Source: Micromonospora sp. WMMD1128
GTDB taxonomy: Bacteria; Actinomycetota; Actinomycetes; Mycobacteriales; Micromonosporaceae
Reading direction: 5' to 3'
Assembly (NCBI RefSeq): GCF_027497235.1
Contig: NZ_CP114902.1
Span: 6,288,001 to 6,352,000, forward strand
DNA: 64,000 nucleotides
Below are positions 27,023 through 35,023 of the stretch, piece after piece; the stretch's first letter is position 1; each line of letters begins with the position of its first letter. Both the position numbers and the translations under genes were made by a program. The notes under the pieces are model-generated. The model was given only the letters and a program-made list of their open reading frames with translations, was not told the DNA's origin and did not search any database.

Positions 27023-27062
27023 TTACCGATCAGTAACTCCAGACTGTATTACTGACCGGTAG
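27023..27062. promoter_or_regulatory. Paired TetR-type operator candidates upstream of the acyl-CoA dehydrogenase
   Basis: Two 14-base near-palindromes, read on the minus strand as TTACTGATCGGTAA (27023-27036) and CTACCGGTCAGTAA (27049-27062), are separated by 12 bases. They share the form TTACT-N4-RGTAR. Position just upstream of the start suits repression, probably by a TetR-family regulator of fatty-acid metabolism not encoded here. Confidence 0.7.
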
Positions 27063-27110
27063 GCAACGACAAGCCGACCACGGAAGTGACAGCGATTACA
27101 CACCTGCGGT

Positions 27111-28238
27111 TCACCCGTCGGCGGCGCCGACCTCCCAGCTCGGCACCGGCGCGCCGGCCGCGCTGCGCGGCCCGGCGTACTCCATCAGGACCAGGGCGAT
27201 GTCGTCGTCGAGGCGGCCGTGCACCCACTCCACCAGGGCGGTCTCCAGCGAGGCGAGCCCGTCGCCGACCGTGCCGTGGCCGAGCAGACGCCAGGCCCGG
27301 TCGGCGGTCGGGAAGAACTCCCCGTCCCGCCGGGCCTCGCCCAGCCCGTCGGTGAACAGCAACAGCCGGTCGCCCGGCTCCAGCCGCTCCACCCGGGGCC
27401 GGACCACAGGCATGAAGCCCAGCGGTGGCGCGGGTGCCGGCGGCTCCAACGGGATCACCGCGCCCCGGCGCAGCAGCAGCGGCGCCGGATGTCCACAGTT
27501 GACGATGGTGAGCGTGCCGCCGCGCTCCTCGACCAGCGCGGCGGTGACGAAGTCCTCGTCGCCGACGTTGCGGGCCACCGCCCGGTCCAGGTCGGTCACC
27601 ACCGCGCGCAGGTCGGCCCGCTCGTACGCCACATGCCGGTACGAGCCGAGCACGATGCTGGCCAGCCGGACCGCGTCCAAACCCTTTCCCCGTACGTCGC
27701 CGATGATCATGCGGACGCCGTACGGGGTGTCCATCACCTCGTAGAGGTCGCCGCCGATCTCGGCGGTGGCCGTGGAGGAGATGTAGCGCGCGGCTACCGC
27801 AAGCGTGCCGACCTGCGGACCGAGCGGACGCAGCACCGCCTGTTGAGCGACCGCGGCGAGCCGGGACAACTCCTCGATCCGCTCCGCCTGACGTTGCCGG
27901 ATCGCCGCCGTGGCAGCGGCGATGACAGTGGCCAGCACAACGGCCGCCCCGCTCACCCCGGTCGCCAGCGAGCATCTCGGCTCGGCCGCGGCGAAGGCGG
28001 CGGCGGCGGCCGTGGCCAGCGCCCCCACCGCCAACACCACCCGCCAGGAGGCAAGCGCGCCGGCGAGCACGGGCGCCGCGGCCATCAGCGCCAGATAGTG
28101 CACCGAACGGCCGTCGGCGGCCTCCGCGGCCGAGACGATCGCGAGCAGCACGAGAGCCGCGCCGAGGCCGGCGCGGGATCCGGGGCTCAGCGGGCCGTGG
28201 CCCGGCTGGAAGGGTCGCGTACGTACATCCGACAGCAT
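27111..28238 (-). CDS. Membrane SpoIIE/PP2C-type serine phosphatase
   Basis: A 375-residue protein. The N-terminal third holds about four hydrophobic helices (AALVLLAIVSAAEAA, LALMAAAPVLAGALASW, VVLAVGALATAAAAAF, AAVVLATVIAAATAA). A short coiled linker leads to a SpoIIE-type PP2C domain from about residue 150: EIGGDLYEVMDTPYGVRMIIGD, GKGLDAVRLAS, FVTAALVE, NCGHPAPLLL, LLLFTDGLGEAR and DDDIALVLM. All metal-binding aspartates appear present. Such phosphatases act on anti-sigma antagonist proteins (SpoIIAA type). No partner is adjacent, so the target is unknown. Start ATG 28238. Confidence 0.87.
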   Translation of the reverse strand: MLSDVRTRPFQPGHGPLSPGSRAGLGAALVLLAIVSAAEAADGRSVHYLALMAAAPVLAGALASWRVVLAVGALATAAAAAFAAAEPRCSLATGVSGAAVVLATVIAAATAAIRQRQAERIEELSRLAAVAQQAVLRPLGPQVGTLAVAARYISSTATAEIGGDLYEVMDTPYGVRMIIGDVRGKGLDAVRLASIVLGSYRHVAYERADLRAVVTDLDRAVARNVGDEDFVTAALVEERGGTLTIVNCGHPAPLLLRRGAVIPLEPPAPAPPLGFMPVVRPRVERLEPGDRLLLFTDGLGEARRDGEFFPTADRAWRLLGHGTVGDGLASLETALVEWVHGRLDDDIALVLMEYAGPRSAAGAPVPSWEVGAADG

Positions 28239-28306
28239 GCCTGATGGACGTGAAGCGGAGAATGAACCCGGGCCGTCCGGCGCGGAAGTTCTGCCGGAGA
28301 GGCCGA

Positions 28307-28948
28307 TCAGCCGAGCACCTCGTACCGGACGTTCACCTCACCGAGACCTGTCGATGCGATGGCCGCGAACGCGGCGCGGGACAGGTCGATGCACCGACCG
28401 TCGATGTACGGACCACGGTCGTTGATCCGGACCACCACGGACTTGCCGTTGGCCGGGTTGGTGACCCGGAGCTTCGTGTTGAACGGCAACGTCTTGTGCG
28501 CGGCGGTGAGCGCGTCCGGGTTGAAGGTCTCACCGTTCGCGGTCATCTGGCCCTCGTCGTAGAAGGACGCGCCGCAGGAGCCGCTGTCCACGACCTTCGG
28601 GGCGGCGGTCTTCTTCTTCGTCGCGGTGGGCTTCGGTGCCGCGGTCCGGGCCTTGCCGCGGGACGCCGGCTGCGTACGGGTCGGCTTCGGGCTCGGGCTG
28701 GCCTTCGGCGATGCGCTGAGGCTCGCCGAGGCGGACGCGCTCGGCGAGGCGGACGCGCTCGGGGAGGGCGCGGCGGAGGTGGGGGGCGGGATCTCGGCCA
28801 CGACCGGCTGGGCGGGCGGCTCGGCGGCGGTGAGCTGCACCGCGCCGACGGTGCCGCCGACCGCGAGCGCCACGCCGACGGCCGCGGTGGCGGCGATGCC
28901 GGCGGGCGAGGAGAGCAATCTGCGGGTACGAAGGTGCCTAGCAGCCAC
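28307..28948 (-). CDS. RlpA-like double-psi beta-barrel exported protein
   Basis: A 213-residue exported protein. It has a signal-anchor ([20 protein letters not shown]), a Ser/Pro/Ala/Lys-rich linker, then the RlpA/DPBB domain from about residue 125: [61 protein letters not shown]. RlpA proteins act on peptidoglycan, as lytic transglycosylases in some species. A longer frame starts at ATG 29029, but GTG 28948 has AAAGGA at nine bases and puts the signal segment at the N-terminus. A -35/-10 pair inside the longer frame also favours the shorter protein. Confidence 0.82.
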   Translation of the reverse strand: MAARHLRTRRLLSSPAGIAATAAVGVALAVGGTVGAVQLTAAEPPAQPVVAEIPPPTSAAPSPSASASPSASASASLSASPKASPSPKPTRTQPASRGKARTAAPKPTATKKKTAAPKVVDSGSCGASFYDEGQMTANGETFNPDALTAAHKTLPFNTKLRVTNPANGKSVVVRINDRGPYIDGRCIDLSRAAFAAIASTGLGEVNVRYEVLG

Positions 28949-28989
28949 CGGGCCCGGTCCTTTCGTCGGTGGAACAAAAACCGGCCCGG

Positions 28990-29020
28990 ACCGTAACGAG
29001 AGAGGTACTTCCGAAGTCAA
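28990..29020 (-). promoter_or_regulatory. Putative promoter of the RlpA-like gene
   Basis: On the minus strand TTGACT (29020-29015) and TACGGT (28995-28990) are spaced by 19 bases, resembling a housekeeping actinobacterial promoter with a slightly long spacer. It lies about 40 bases before the preferred GTG start. Confidence 0.4.
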
Positions 29021-29109
29021 CGTGATCATGATGCTATGCCCACATTTACCCTGTTACGTGTAGCCGATCAAGCCACCGCCATTGGGCCGAACGGTGGACG
29101 GTGTGCAGG

Positions 29110-29667
29110 ATGGGAGACGTGCTGACGCATCGCCTGGTCGAGTCGTTCCGGTGGGCCGACCCCGGACCGGAGAGCAGCCACCTGGTCAGCGACCTCTCCG
29201 GCTGGTGGCGCGACCCCGACGTACTCGCCGAGGTCGGGCCGGCACTGGCCGGCCTCTTCCCGGACGCGCGGCCCACCGTGGTGATCGCCCCCGAGGTGAC
29301 CGGGCTGCTGCTCGGCCCGCTGGTCGCGGTCGCTGCCGGCGCCGGGTTCCTGCCCGCGTACAAGGACGGCGGTGAGCGTCGCCGGATCGGGCCGATGCGG
29401 TGGGCCGAGACCCCGCCGGACCACCGCGGGCAGCGGCTCCGCATCGGCGTGGACCGCCGGCGGCTCGCGCCGGGCGACCGGGTGCTGCTGGCGGACGACT
29501 GGGTCGACACCGGGGCACAGCTCGACGCGCTGCGCCGGGTGGTCCGGGACAGCGGCGCCCACCTGGTCGGCGCAGCCACGCTGGTGGCGACCTGTCCACC
29601 CGCCGTGGTCGAGCGCCTACGGCTGCGCGCCCTGCTCACCGGCGACCAGCTCCCCGGCGAGGAGTGA
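29110..29667 (+). CDS. Phosphoribosyltransferase-family protein
   Basis: A protein of about 185 residues with a type I PRTase fold. The PRPP-binding loop is VLLADDWVDTGAQLDALRRVV near residues 118-138, and an upstream TVVIAPEVTGLLLGPLVA segment matches the PPi-loop region. Overall it is nearest to adenine phosphoribosyltransferase-like proteins, but the substrate cannot be assigned. Two starts are possible: ATG 29110 or GTG 29119. The latter is preceded by GGGAGA at three bases. Divergent from the RlpA gene. Confidence 0.75.
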   Translation: MGDVLTHRLVESFRWADPGPESSHLVSDLSGWWRDPDVLAEVGPALAGLFPDARPTVVIAPEVTGLLLGPLVAVAAGAGFLPAYKDGGERRRIGPMRWAETPPDHRGQRLRIGVDRRRLAPGDRVLLADDWVDTGAQLDALRRVVRDSGAHLVGAATLVATCPPAVVERLRLRALLTGDQLPGEE

Positions 29668-29714
29668 CCTCCGGGCACCCGATCCGGGCTCAGGCGTGCC
29701 GTAGCCTCGGCGGA

Positions 29715-30128
29715 ATGTGGCCCCGCATCGATGGATTACGCACGCTCGCCCTCGGCACCCCCGGCGAGCTGCGCGCCCGCCTGAACGCGCTCGTGCTCTC
29801 CGGCGAGAAGACCGCCACTGCCGGCCTGACCGGCGAGTACGCGCAGGAGAACGAGGAGCTGGAGCACGTCGGCGAACGGCTGGCCCTGGTCGACGACCAC
29901 GACGCGCTCGTCGGCGTCGTCGAGATCACCAACGTCGAGGTGGTGCGCTTCGCCGACGTGCCCTGGGACTTCGCCCGCGCCGAGGGTGAGGGGGACCGGT
30001 CGATCGAGGAGTGGCGGGCCGGTCACGGGGCCTACTGGGCCCGGCAGGGCACCCCCGTCACCGATGACAGCGAGATCGTCTGCCTCCGCTTCCGGCTGGT
30101 CTCCTCGGAGGGCAGCGTCGGCACCTGA
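29715..30128 (+). CDS. ASCH-domain protein
   Basis: A 137-residue protein with the ASCH fold (PUA-like, possible RNA or nucleoside binding). The N-terminal LVLSGEKTATAGL matches the family G-x-K-x-x-T/E signature. It is followed by RLALVDDHDALVGVVEITNVEVVRFADV and the C-terminal ARAEGEGDRSIEEWRAGHGAYW. Some ASCH proteins hydrolyse N4-acetylcytidine; whether this one does is unknown. Start ATG 29715, 47 bases after the phosphoribosyltransferase, probably one transcript. Confidence 0.85.
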   Translation: MWPRIDGLRTLALGTPGELRARLNALVLSGEKTATAGLTGEYAQENEELEHVGERLALVDDHDALVGVVEITNVEVVRFADVPWDFARAEGEGDRSIEEWRAGHGAYWARQGTPVTDDSEIVCLRFRLVSSEGSVGT

Positions 30129-30129
30129 G

Positions 30130-30187
30130 GTGTTAGGAGGGGGCCCCGCTTATGCAGAAAGCGTTAAGCGGGGCCCCCTCCTTACAC
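30130..30187. repeat. Dispersed GC-rich inverted repeat, copy 3
   Basis: Begins GTGTTAGGAGGGGGCCCCGC, has central TATGCAGAAAGCGTTAAG, ends GGGGCCCCCTCCTTACAC. It occupies the whole gap between the convergent ASCH and luciferase-like genes, and includes the stop codon of the latter. Confidence 0.9.
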
Positions 30188-31060
30188 CTGGCGCAGGTCG
30201 GGCAGCAGCGCCGCCGCCTCGGCCAGCACCGCCTCGTCACCGGCGTACCAACTGCTCGCCCGGGGCCAGTGCGTCATCACGTCGGTGAAACCCAGGCGGG
30301 CCGCGCGAGCCACCTGCTCCGCGAAGAGATCGGCGCTGGTCAGGGAGAACACCGGCGCCGAGTCGAGCGAGAGGTAGCGATCAAGCGTGGCCGGGTCCCG
30401 GCCCGCCTGCTCCAGCGTGCGCGTCATCCGGTCGGACAGCTCCGCCACCGTGCCCCACCAGCTCTCCAGGTCGTCGCCGCCGAGGCCGGTGGTGACCCAA
30501 CCCTGCCCGAACCGGGCCACCAGCCGCATCGAGCGCGGCCCGTTCGCGGCCACCACGAACGGCACCCGGGGCTGCTGGACACAGCCGGGGTTGTTGCGGG
30601 CGTCCACCGCGGCGAACCACTCCCCGCGCCAGGTCGTGCCGTCCTCCCGCAGGATCCGGTCGAGCAGCTCGGTGAACTCGGCGAACCGGTCGACCCGCTG
30701 CCGCGGCGGCAGCGTCTCCCCACCGAGCACCGCCGAGTCGAAGCCGATGCCGCCCGCACCCAACCCGAGCAGCACCCGCCCGCCGGAGACGTCGTCGAGC
30801 GCGGTCACCTGCCGGGCGAACGCCGCCGGGTGGCGGAAGTTCGGCGAGGCGACGAGCGGGCCCAGCCGGACCCGGGAGGTCACCGTCGCCGCCGCGGTGA
30901 GCGTCGTCCACGAATCGAACCAGGGCCCGTCGACCAGGTCACGCCAGCCGAGGTGGTCGTAGGTCCAGGCGTGGTCGAAACCCCACTCGTCCACCTGCGC
31001 CCACCGCCGCCGCGCCTCCGACCACCGCTGGTCCGGCAGGATCACGATGCCAATCCGCAT
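30182..31060 (-). CDS. Luciferase-like (LLM class) flavin-dependent oxidoreductase
   Basis: A 292-residue TIM-barrel protein of the bacterial luciferase-like family, usually F420- or FMN-dependent in actinomycetes. Motifs: MRIGIVILPDQRW at the N-terminus, WGFDHAWTYDHLGWRDLVDGPWFDSWTTLTAAA, VRLGPLVASPNFRHPAAFARQV and GGRVLLGLGAGG. The cofactor and substrate are not determinable from sequence. Start ATG 31060. A Pro-rich short gap separates it from the MerR-PP2C gene upstream on the same strand. Confidence 0.87.
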   Translation of the reverse strand: MRIGIVILPDQRWSEARRRWAQVDEWGFDHAWTYDHLGWRDLVDGPWFDSWTTLTAAATVTSRVRLGPLVASPNFRHPAAFARQVTALDDVSGGRVLLGLGAGGIGFDSAVLGGETLPPRQRVDRFAEFTELLDRILREDGTTWRGEWFAAVDARNNPGCVQQPRVPFVVAANGPRSMRLVARFGQGWVTTGLGGDDLESWWGTVAELSDRMTRTLEQAGRDPATLDRYLSLDSAPVFSLTSADLFAEQVARAARLGFTDVMTHWPRASSWYAGDEAVLAEAAALLPDLRQV

Positions 31061-31108
31061 GATCGCCAGGGTACGGCCCGACCCGGCCCGCCGGCCCGGG
31101 CCGGCGGC

Positions 31109-32161
31109 TCACGTCGTCACGTCGGCCACCACGCAGGCGACGTTGTCCGGCGCGCCCGCCGCGTACGCCAGGTCGACCAACCGCCCGACGGCGGTCTCCG
31201 GGTCGTCCGCGCCGGCCAGCGCGGCGTGCAACGCGCCGGGGTCGACCACCGCGGAGAGCCCGTCCGAGCAGAGCAGGTAACGGTCGCCGGACAAGGCGGT
31301 ACGCAGTGCCAGATCCGCCTCCACGTCGGCGCCCGCACCGAGCGCCCGGGCCAGCAGCGCCCGCTGCGGATGCGCCCCGGCCTCGGCCGGCGTGAGCCGC
31401 CCCTGGTCGAGAAGGGTCTGCACGTACGTGTGGTCCTGGGTGAGCCGGGACAACTCGCCGCCCCGCAGCAGGTACGCGCGGGTGTCCCCGACGTGCACCA
31501 GGGCGAGCCGGGTGCCGCGCCGCACGATCGCGGTGAGCGTACTGGCCGGCCGGTCGACGTCGGTGGCCCGCGCGTGTACCGCCCGGTCGGCCCGGGACAC
31601 GGCGTCGGCAAGCGCGGACAGCAGGTCGGCGGCCGGCACGTCGGCCGACTCCAGCGACCGCAGCGCGTCCACCGCGGCGGCGCTGGCGTCCGCCCCGCCG
31701 GGACCGCGTACGCCGTCGGCGACCGCCAACAGCGCGCCGCCGGCGTACGCGACGTCCTCGTTGGAGTCACGGACGGTGCCGGTCTCGCAGCGTGTCGCGT
31801 ACCGGAAGGTGTGCTCGGACATGGTGGTGCCCCTCTCGCTGAGCTGGTCGACGAGGAGCGCGACGGCCCGGCCGCGGGCCGCGGTGTCCGCACGGACCCG
31901 CCGCCACCAGGCGTCGAGCGCCTCGACGGCGGCCTCCGGCGGCAGGCCGCAGACGGTCCGGATCTCCGCCAGCGGCATCCCGGCCCGGCGCAGCGCGGCG
32001 ATCAGCCGGGCCCGGTCGAGCTGCTCCGGCGCGTAGTAGCGGTAGCCGGAGTGCGGGTCCACGGCGGCCGGCGGCAACAGCCCGCAGTCGTCGTAGACCC
32101 GCAGTGCCTTGGCCGTCAGGCGGGCCGCGCGGGCGAACGCGCCGATGGTCAGCAGCCGCAC
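31109..32161 (-). CDS. MerR-type regulator fused to a PP2C phosphatase domain
   Basis: A 350-residue fusion. Residues 1-70 are a MerR winged helix (RLLTIGAFARAARLTAKALRVYDDCGLLPP...SGYRYYAPEQLDRARLI), followed by a dimerisation helix to about 112. Residues about 114-350 are a PP2C domain of PstP type: RDSNEDVAYAG, LAVADGVRGPGG, HVGDTRAYLLR, LLCSDGLSAVV and PDNVACVVAD. GTG 32161 has GAGGAGGAG at six bases. An internal ATG (31822) at the domain border is preceded by GAGAGGGG at six bases, so a separate phosphatase could also be made. It may be a regulator whose DNA binding is tied to phosphatase function; the target is unknown. Confidence 0.87.
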   Translation of the reverse strand: MRLLTIGAFARAARLTAKALRVYDDCGLLPPAAVDPHSGYRYYAPEQLDRARLIAALRRAGMPLAEIRTVCGLPPEAAVEALDAWWRRVRADTAARGRAVALLVDQLSERGTTMSEHTFRYATRCETGTVRDSNEDVAYAGGALLAVADGVRGPGGADASAAAVDALRSLESADVPAADLLSALADAVSRADRAVHARATDVDRPASTLTAIVRRGTRLALVHVGDTRAYLLRGGELSRLTQDHTYVQTLLDQGRLTPAEAGAHPQRALLARALGAGADVEADLALRTALSGDRYLLCSDGLSAVVDPGALHAALAGADDPETAVGRLVDLAYAAGAPDNVACVVADVTT

Positions 32162-32231
32162 GTCGCTCTCCTCCTCGCGCCGACCCGGGTGGCCGGCCCG
32201 GACCACGCTGATGCTTGCCGCAGGGGCCGGG

Positions 32232-32786
32232 TCAAGCCAGCTTCGCCAGCATCCGTCCGAGGTGCGGCTCGACGGTGCCGGCCGGCGCGTCGGCCACCTC
32301 GGCCGGCGTCCACCAGCGGACGCCCCGGAATTCCACCGGATCCGGGGTGAGCCGCTGGTCCCGGCCGGCGGTCAGCACATACCAGAGACTGACGTCGGTG
32401 TGCCGGCTCTCGGGCGGGCCGACCGTCTCGGTGACGGTGAGGAAGGCCGGTCGCTCCCCGAACGGCGGCGCGAAGACCGCCGGCACACCCAACTCCTCCC
32501 GCAGCTCGCGGCGGACCGTGCGCACCGGATGCTCGCCCGGCTCGACATGACCGCCGCTGGGCAGCCACATGCCGGCGTTGCGGTGGTCGACGAGCAGCAC
32601 CGCGCCGTCGGACGGGTCGCGCAGCAGGAAGTAGGCGACCAGGTGCGGCGACGGGGTGCGCGGCTTGACCCGCCGGAAGATGTCCGTCGTGCCGGCCAGC
32701 CACGCCAGCGTCGCCTCCCGGTGCCGCGCCTCCCGCTCGTCACCCGGCGTCAGCCCTTCGATCAGGGCCCGGATCTCGTCCCGCAT
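32232..32786 (-). CDS. Nudix hydrolase
   Basis: A 184-residue protein with a complete Nudix box, GGHVEPGEHPVRTVRRELREELG (G-x5-E-x7-REUXEEXGU), near residues 77-99. It hydrolyses a nucleoside diphosphate linked to another group; the substrate is unknown. The N-terminus is helical (MRDEIRALIEGLTPGDEREARHREA) and the strand LVAYFLLRDPSDGAVLLVDHRNAGMWLPS leads into the box. Start ATG 32786. Same strand as, and 70 bases before, the MerR-PP2C gene. Confidence 0.88.
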   Translation of the reverse strand: MRDEIRALIEGLTPGDEREARHREATLAWLAGTTDIFRRVKPRTPSPHLVAYFLLRDPSDGAVLLVDHRNAGMWLPSGGHVEPGEHPVRTVRRELREELGVPAVFAPPFGERPAFLTVTETVGPPESRHTDVSLWYVLTAGRDQRLTPDPVEFRGVRWWTPAEVADAPAGTVEPHLGRMLAKLA

Positions 32787-32844
32787 GCGCCGATAGTGCC
32801 AGCGGGGTACGACGCCGTCGGGCGCGCCCGCTTAGCCTGGCTCG

Positions 32845-33336
32845 GTGCCGGAACTCGAACGCCTCGCCGCCCACCACGCGCCCGCCGTGCTGCGCTTCGA
32901 GCGGGAGAACCGGGCGTACTTCGCCCGATGGGTACCCGACCGGGGCGACGACTACTTCGCCGACTTCGCGGCCCGGCACGCGAGCCTGCTCGACGAGCAG
33001 GCTCGCGGCACGTGCCGCTTCCACGTGCTGCTCGACGATGACGGCGCGGTGCTCGGGCGGTTCAACCTGGTCGACTTGGCCGACGGCAGCGCCGAGCTGG
33101 GCTACCGGGTGGCCGAGCGCGCCGCCGGGCGCGGCCTGGCCCGACACGGCGTACGGCGCGTCTGTGAACTGGCCCGAGACGAGTACGGGCTGCGCCGGCT
33201 GGTCGCCGACGCGGCGCTGGCGAACCCGGCGTCGCTTGCGGTGCTCCGGCGTACCGGGTTCGTGCCGGCCGGCGAGGTGGACCTGAACGGGCAGCCCGGC
33301 CGGCGGCACGTCCTGGACCTTCATCCCAAGTCGTAG
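32845..33336 (+). CDS. GNAT-family N-acetyltransferase
   Basis: A 163-residue protein of the RimJ/RimL-like GNAT family. VLGRFNLVDLADGSAELGYRVAERAAGRGLARHGVRRVC includes the acetyl-CoA-binding R-x-x-G-x-G/A stretch (here AAGRGLA), followed by LRRLVADAALANPASLAVLRRTGFVPAGE. It acetylates an amine or protein N-terminus; the target is unknown. GTG start at 32845. The 3' end overlaps the convergent 2H phosphoesterase gene by 16 bases. This is the last gene of normal GC composition before the AT-richer island. Confidence 0.86.
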   Translation: MPELERLAAHHAPAVLRFERENRAYFARWVPDRGDDYFADFAARHASLLDEQARGTCRFHVLLDDDGAVLGRFNLVDLADGSAELGYRVAERAAGRGLARHGVRRVCELARDEYGLRRLVADAALANPASLAVLRRTGFVPAGEVDLNGQPGRRHVLDLHPKS

Positions 33337-33971
33337 CAGGCGATCGGCTCGGTTACCGCGCCAAGCTTGTCTGCCTCGAACAACCCGATGCGCGAGATAT
33401 TGAAGGAAAGGTCGACAGGGGACGTCGGAAGGTCAGCCGTCGGTCTGGTCGCGAAGCGCGTGATCGTTACGTGCGGCCGGTAGAGATCGCCGCTCAAGTC
33501 GTACCCCGAACGCTTGGCTTGCTCCTCCTGCGCCGCAGAGTATGGAGCGAAGAAGTCTTCGACGACCGGCTGCCCGGGCGAGAAGCGAAGCGGTAGCAGA
33601 GCGTCAGAAACCTCGTTGTGCAGGGACATCATACTTGGACTCCTTGCATAGGAGACCTCGTAGTAGTTCCCCGGAGTCAGATAGTAGCCAGTGTGCTCCG
33701 AGGTGATCGGTGAACGTCGACTGGCCGCAAGCGCCTCCACACGCAGGACGATCTCATCGATCTTGAGACGCGAAAAGCGAGCCATGTAGAGCGTCATATG
33801 GGCTAGACGCTGCTGCCCATCGACGTGGATCAGACCGCCGCGGGTCTGGAGCTCACCGCTCAGCCGCTGCACCTCTGCCGCTATCGGTTGCGGCGGCAGA
33901 ATCGCCACATTTAACAGCGTCGTTTCCAGACTGATATCCGACTGTCGCACCCGCACATCCACTCGTCCCAC
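33321..33971 (-). CDS. 2H phosphoesterase superfamily protein (2'-5' RNA ligase-like)
   Basis: A 216-residue cytoplasmic protein. Two His-x-Thr motifs of the 2H superfamily are visible: AHMTLYM near residue 58 and RPHVTITRF near residue 171, about 110 residues apart as in LigT/cyclic phosphodiesterase folds. Members cleave 2'-5' bonds, cyclic phosphates or cyclic oligonucleotides (the phage anti-CBASS protein Acb1 is one). The gene is AT-richer than its neighbours and contains a TTA codon at 33912-33914. It is divergent from the membrane-protein gene at 34046, 74 bases away, and they likely form one accessory unit. Substrate unknown. The 3' end overlaps the GNAT gene. Confidence 0.75.
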   Translation of the reverse strand: MGRVDVRVRQSDISLETTLLNVAILPPQPIAAEVQRLSGELQTRGGLIHVDGQQRLAHMTLYMARFSRLKIDEIVLRVEALAASRRSPITSEHTGYYLTPGNYYEVSYARSPSMMSLHNEVSDALLPLRFSPGQPVVEDFFAPYSAAQEEQAKRSGYDLSGDLYRPHVTITRFATRPTADLPTSPVDLSFNISRIGLFEADKLGAVTEPIACYDLG

Positions 33972-34045
33972 GTACTGGACTGTACCACTCTAAACCGGCC
34001 GATGCTATCATCCATCCATAACTACATGACTCTAATGGGGAAACG

Positions 34046-34870
34046 ATGCCTGACCAGCAGGTTCACATCGGCCGACAGCTTCAGCGGAAGCAGTTCAGGC
34101 ACCTGTTGCGACAACTCGGAACCCGCATCCTCGACCTCCTGCAACCCGTGATTGTGTTCGGCGGATTGATTATCATCCTGGTTCTGAATATTCCATGGAT
34201 GAAGCCTGTCCTCGACCGCGTCGACCTCAAAGATACGAGCGGCTTGACGCAAACGTTGATCTTTGCCACCCTAGGCGCCGTGTTTCTGGAGGTGCGCTCC
34301 ATAGCACAGCGCGTCGAAGACAATTCTTCCGAACAGAAGCATCTCGCCGACCCGTTAGATGTTTACGCGATACTTATCGATCGCATCAGGTCGATCAAGC
34401 GGCCGGAGGAGAAGTGTCTGGATGTGCTTGGCATGTCGCTCTACACCGCGTGGCCAAGTATCGGGTTCTGGCTGAACAGGACCGAGTTGCAAGATTGGAA
34501 GATACGCATGGCGGCGGTCGTGGAGAGCGACGCGGGTGGCCTGTTCCCGACGGAGTGGGTCGATGAGGGACGCAACAACCTCACGCAGATCTACGACATG
34601 CAGCAATCTCCCGCTCTCGCGCGCCGCCGCATCACGCTTGAGCCGTACGGCTACAACTTCGTACCGGTAGTGCACGGCTTTCGGCTAGGCAATGGCGACT
34701 TGTTCTACTCCCTACTGGGATGGGGCCCGGACGGTCGCATCAGTCGAGACAAGTATTCTTACGAATACTTGCCATCGGAAGACAGATCACCCTCGGCCGA
34801 GTCCATCCGGGATGTCTTTGACTCATGGTTTGTCCGCGCATGCAGGGACCGCTGGCCGAGGCCCTCATGA
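34046..34870 (+). CDS. Membrane-anchored protein with a PLD-like-type C-terminal domain (uncertain)
   Basis: A 274-residue protein I cannot assign firmly. Seen: a basic N-terminus, a hydrophobic hairpin (LLQPVIVFGGLIIILVLNIP at about 30-50; GLTQTLIFATLGAVFLEV at about 68-85), a linker, then a soluble domain from about 110 (CLDVLGMSLYTAWPSIGFWL...WKIRMAAVVESDAG...PVVHGFRLGNGDLFYSLLGW...VFDSWFVRAC). The order resembles phospholipase D-like sensor domains, but no HKD motif is present. AT-rich codon use and a TTA codon at 34355 mark it as acquired. It is divergent from the 2H phosphoesterase. An effector or sensor role is inference only. Confidence 0.65.
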   Translation: MPDQQVHIGRQLQRKQFRHLLRQLGTRILDLLQPVIVFGGLIIILVLNIPWMKPVLDRVDLKDTSGLTQTLIFATLGAVFLEVRSIAQRVEDNSSEQKHLADPLDVYAILIDRIRSIKRPEEKCLDVLGMSLYTAWPSIGFWLNRTELQDWKIRMAAVVESDAGGLFPTEWVDEGRNNLTQIYDMQQSPALARRRITLEPYGYNFVPVVHGFRLGNGDLFYSLLGWGPDGRISRDKYSYEYLPSEDRSPSAESIRDVFDSWFVRACRDRWPRPS

Positions 34871-34983
34871 GCAATGCCGTAGCCGTTGCCGCCGTCAACT
34901 CGGTCGCTCGTCCCCGGAGGGCCACGCCTCCACCCGGGCCTACGTCGGACACGGCAAGCGCAAGAAGTGACCGGAACGAGTGA

Positions 34984-35016
34984 GGCCCAGGCCGGGAACA
35001 AACCCTGACCTGGGCC
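34984..35016. terminator. Hairpin between the AT-richer island and tRNA-Gly
   Basis: GGCCCAGG (34984-34991) pairs with CCTGGGCC (35009-35016). It can end transcription both of tRNA-Gly (minus strand, 3' end at 35024) and of the island gene (plus strand). Confidence 0.65.
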
Positions 35017-35023
35017 CTACTTG

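Noticed and set aside
34867-34983. Short frames after the island gene (38 codons, and a frame ending GHGKRKK)
   Set aside because: Too short, no ribosome site or partner; a remnant of an integrase tail was considered but cannot be supported.
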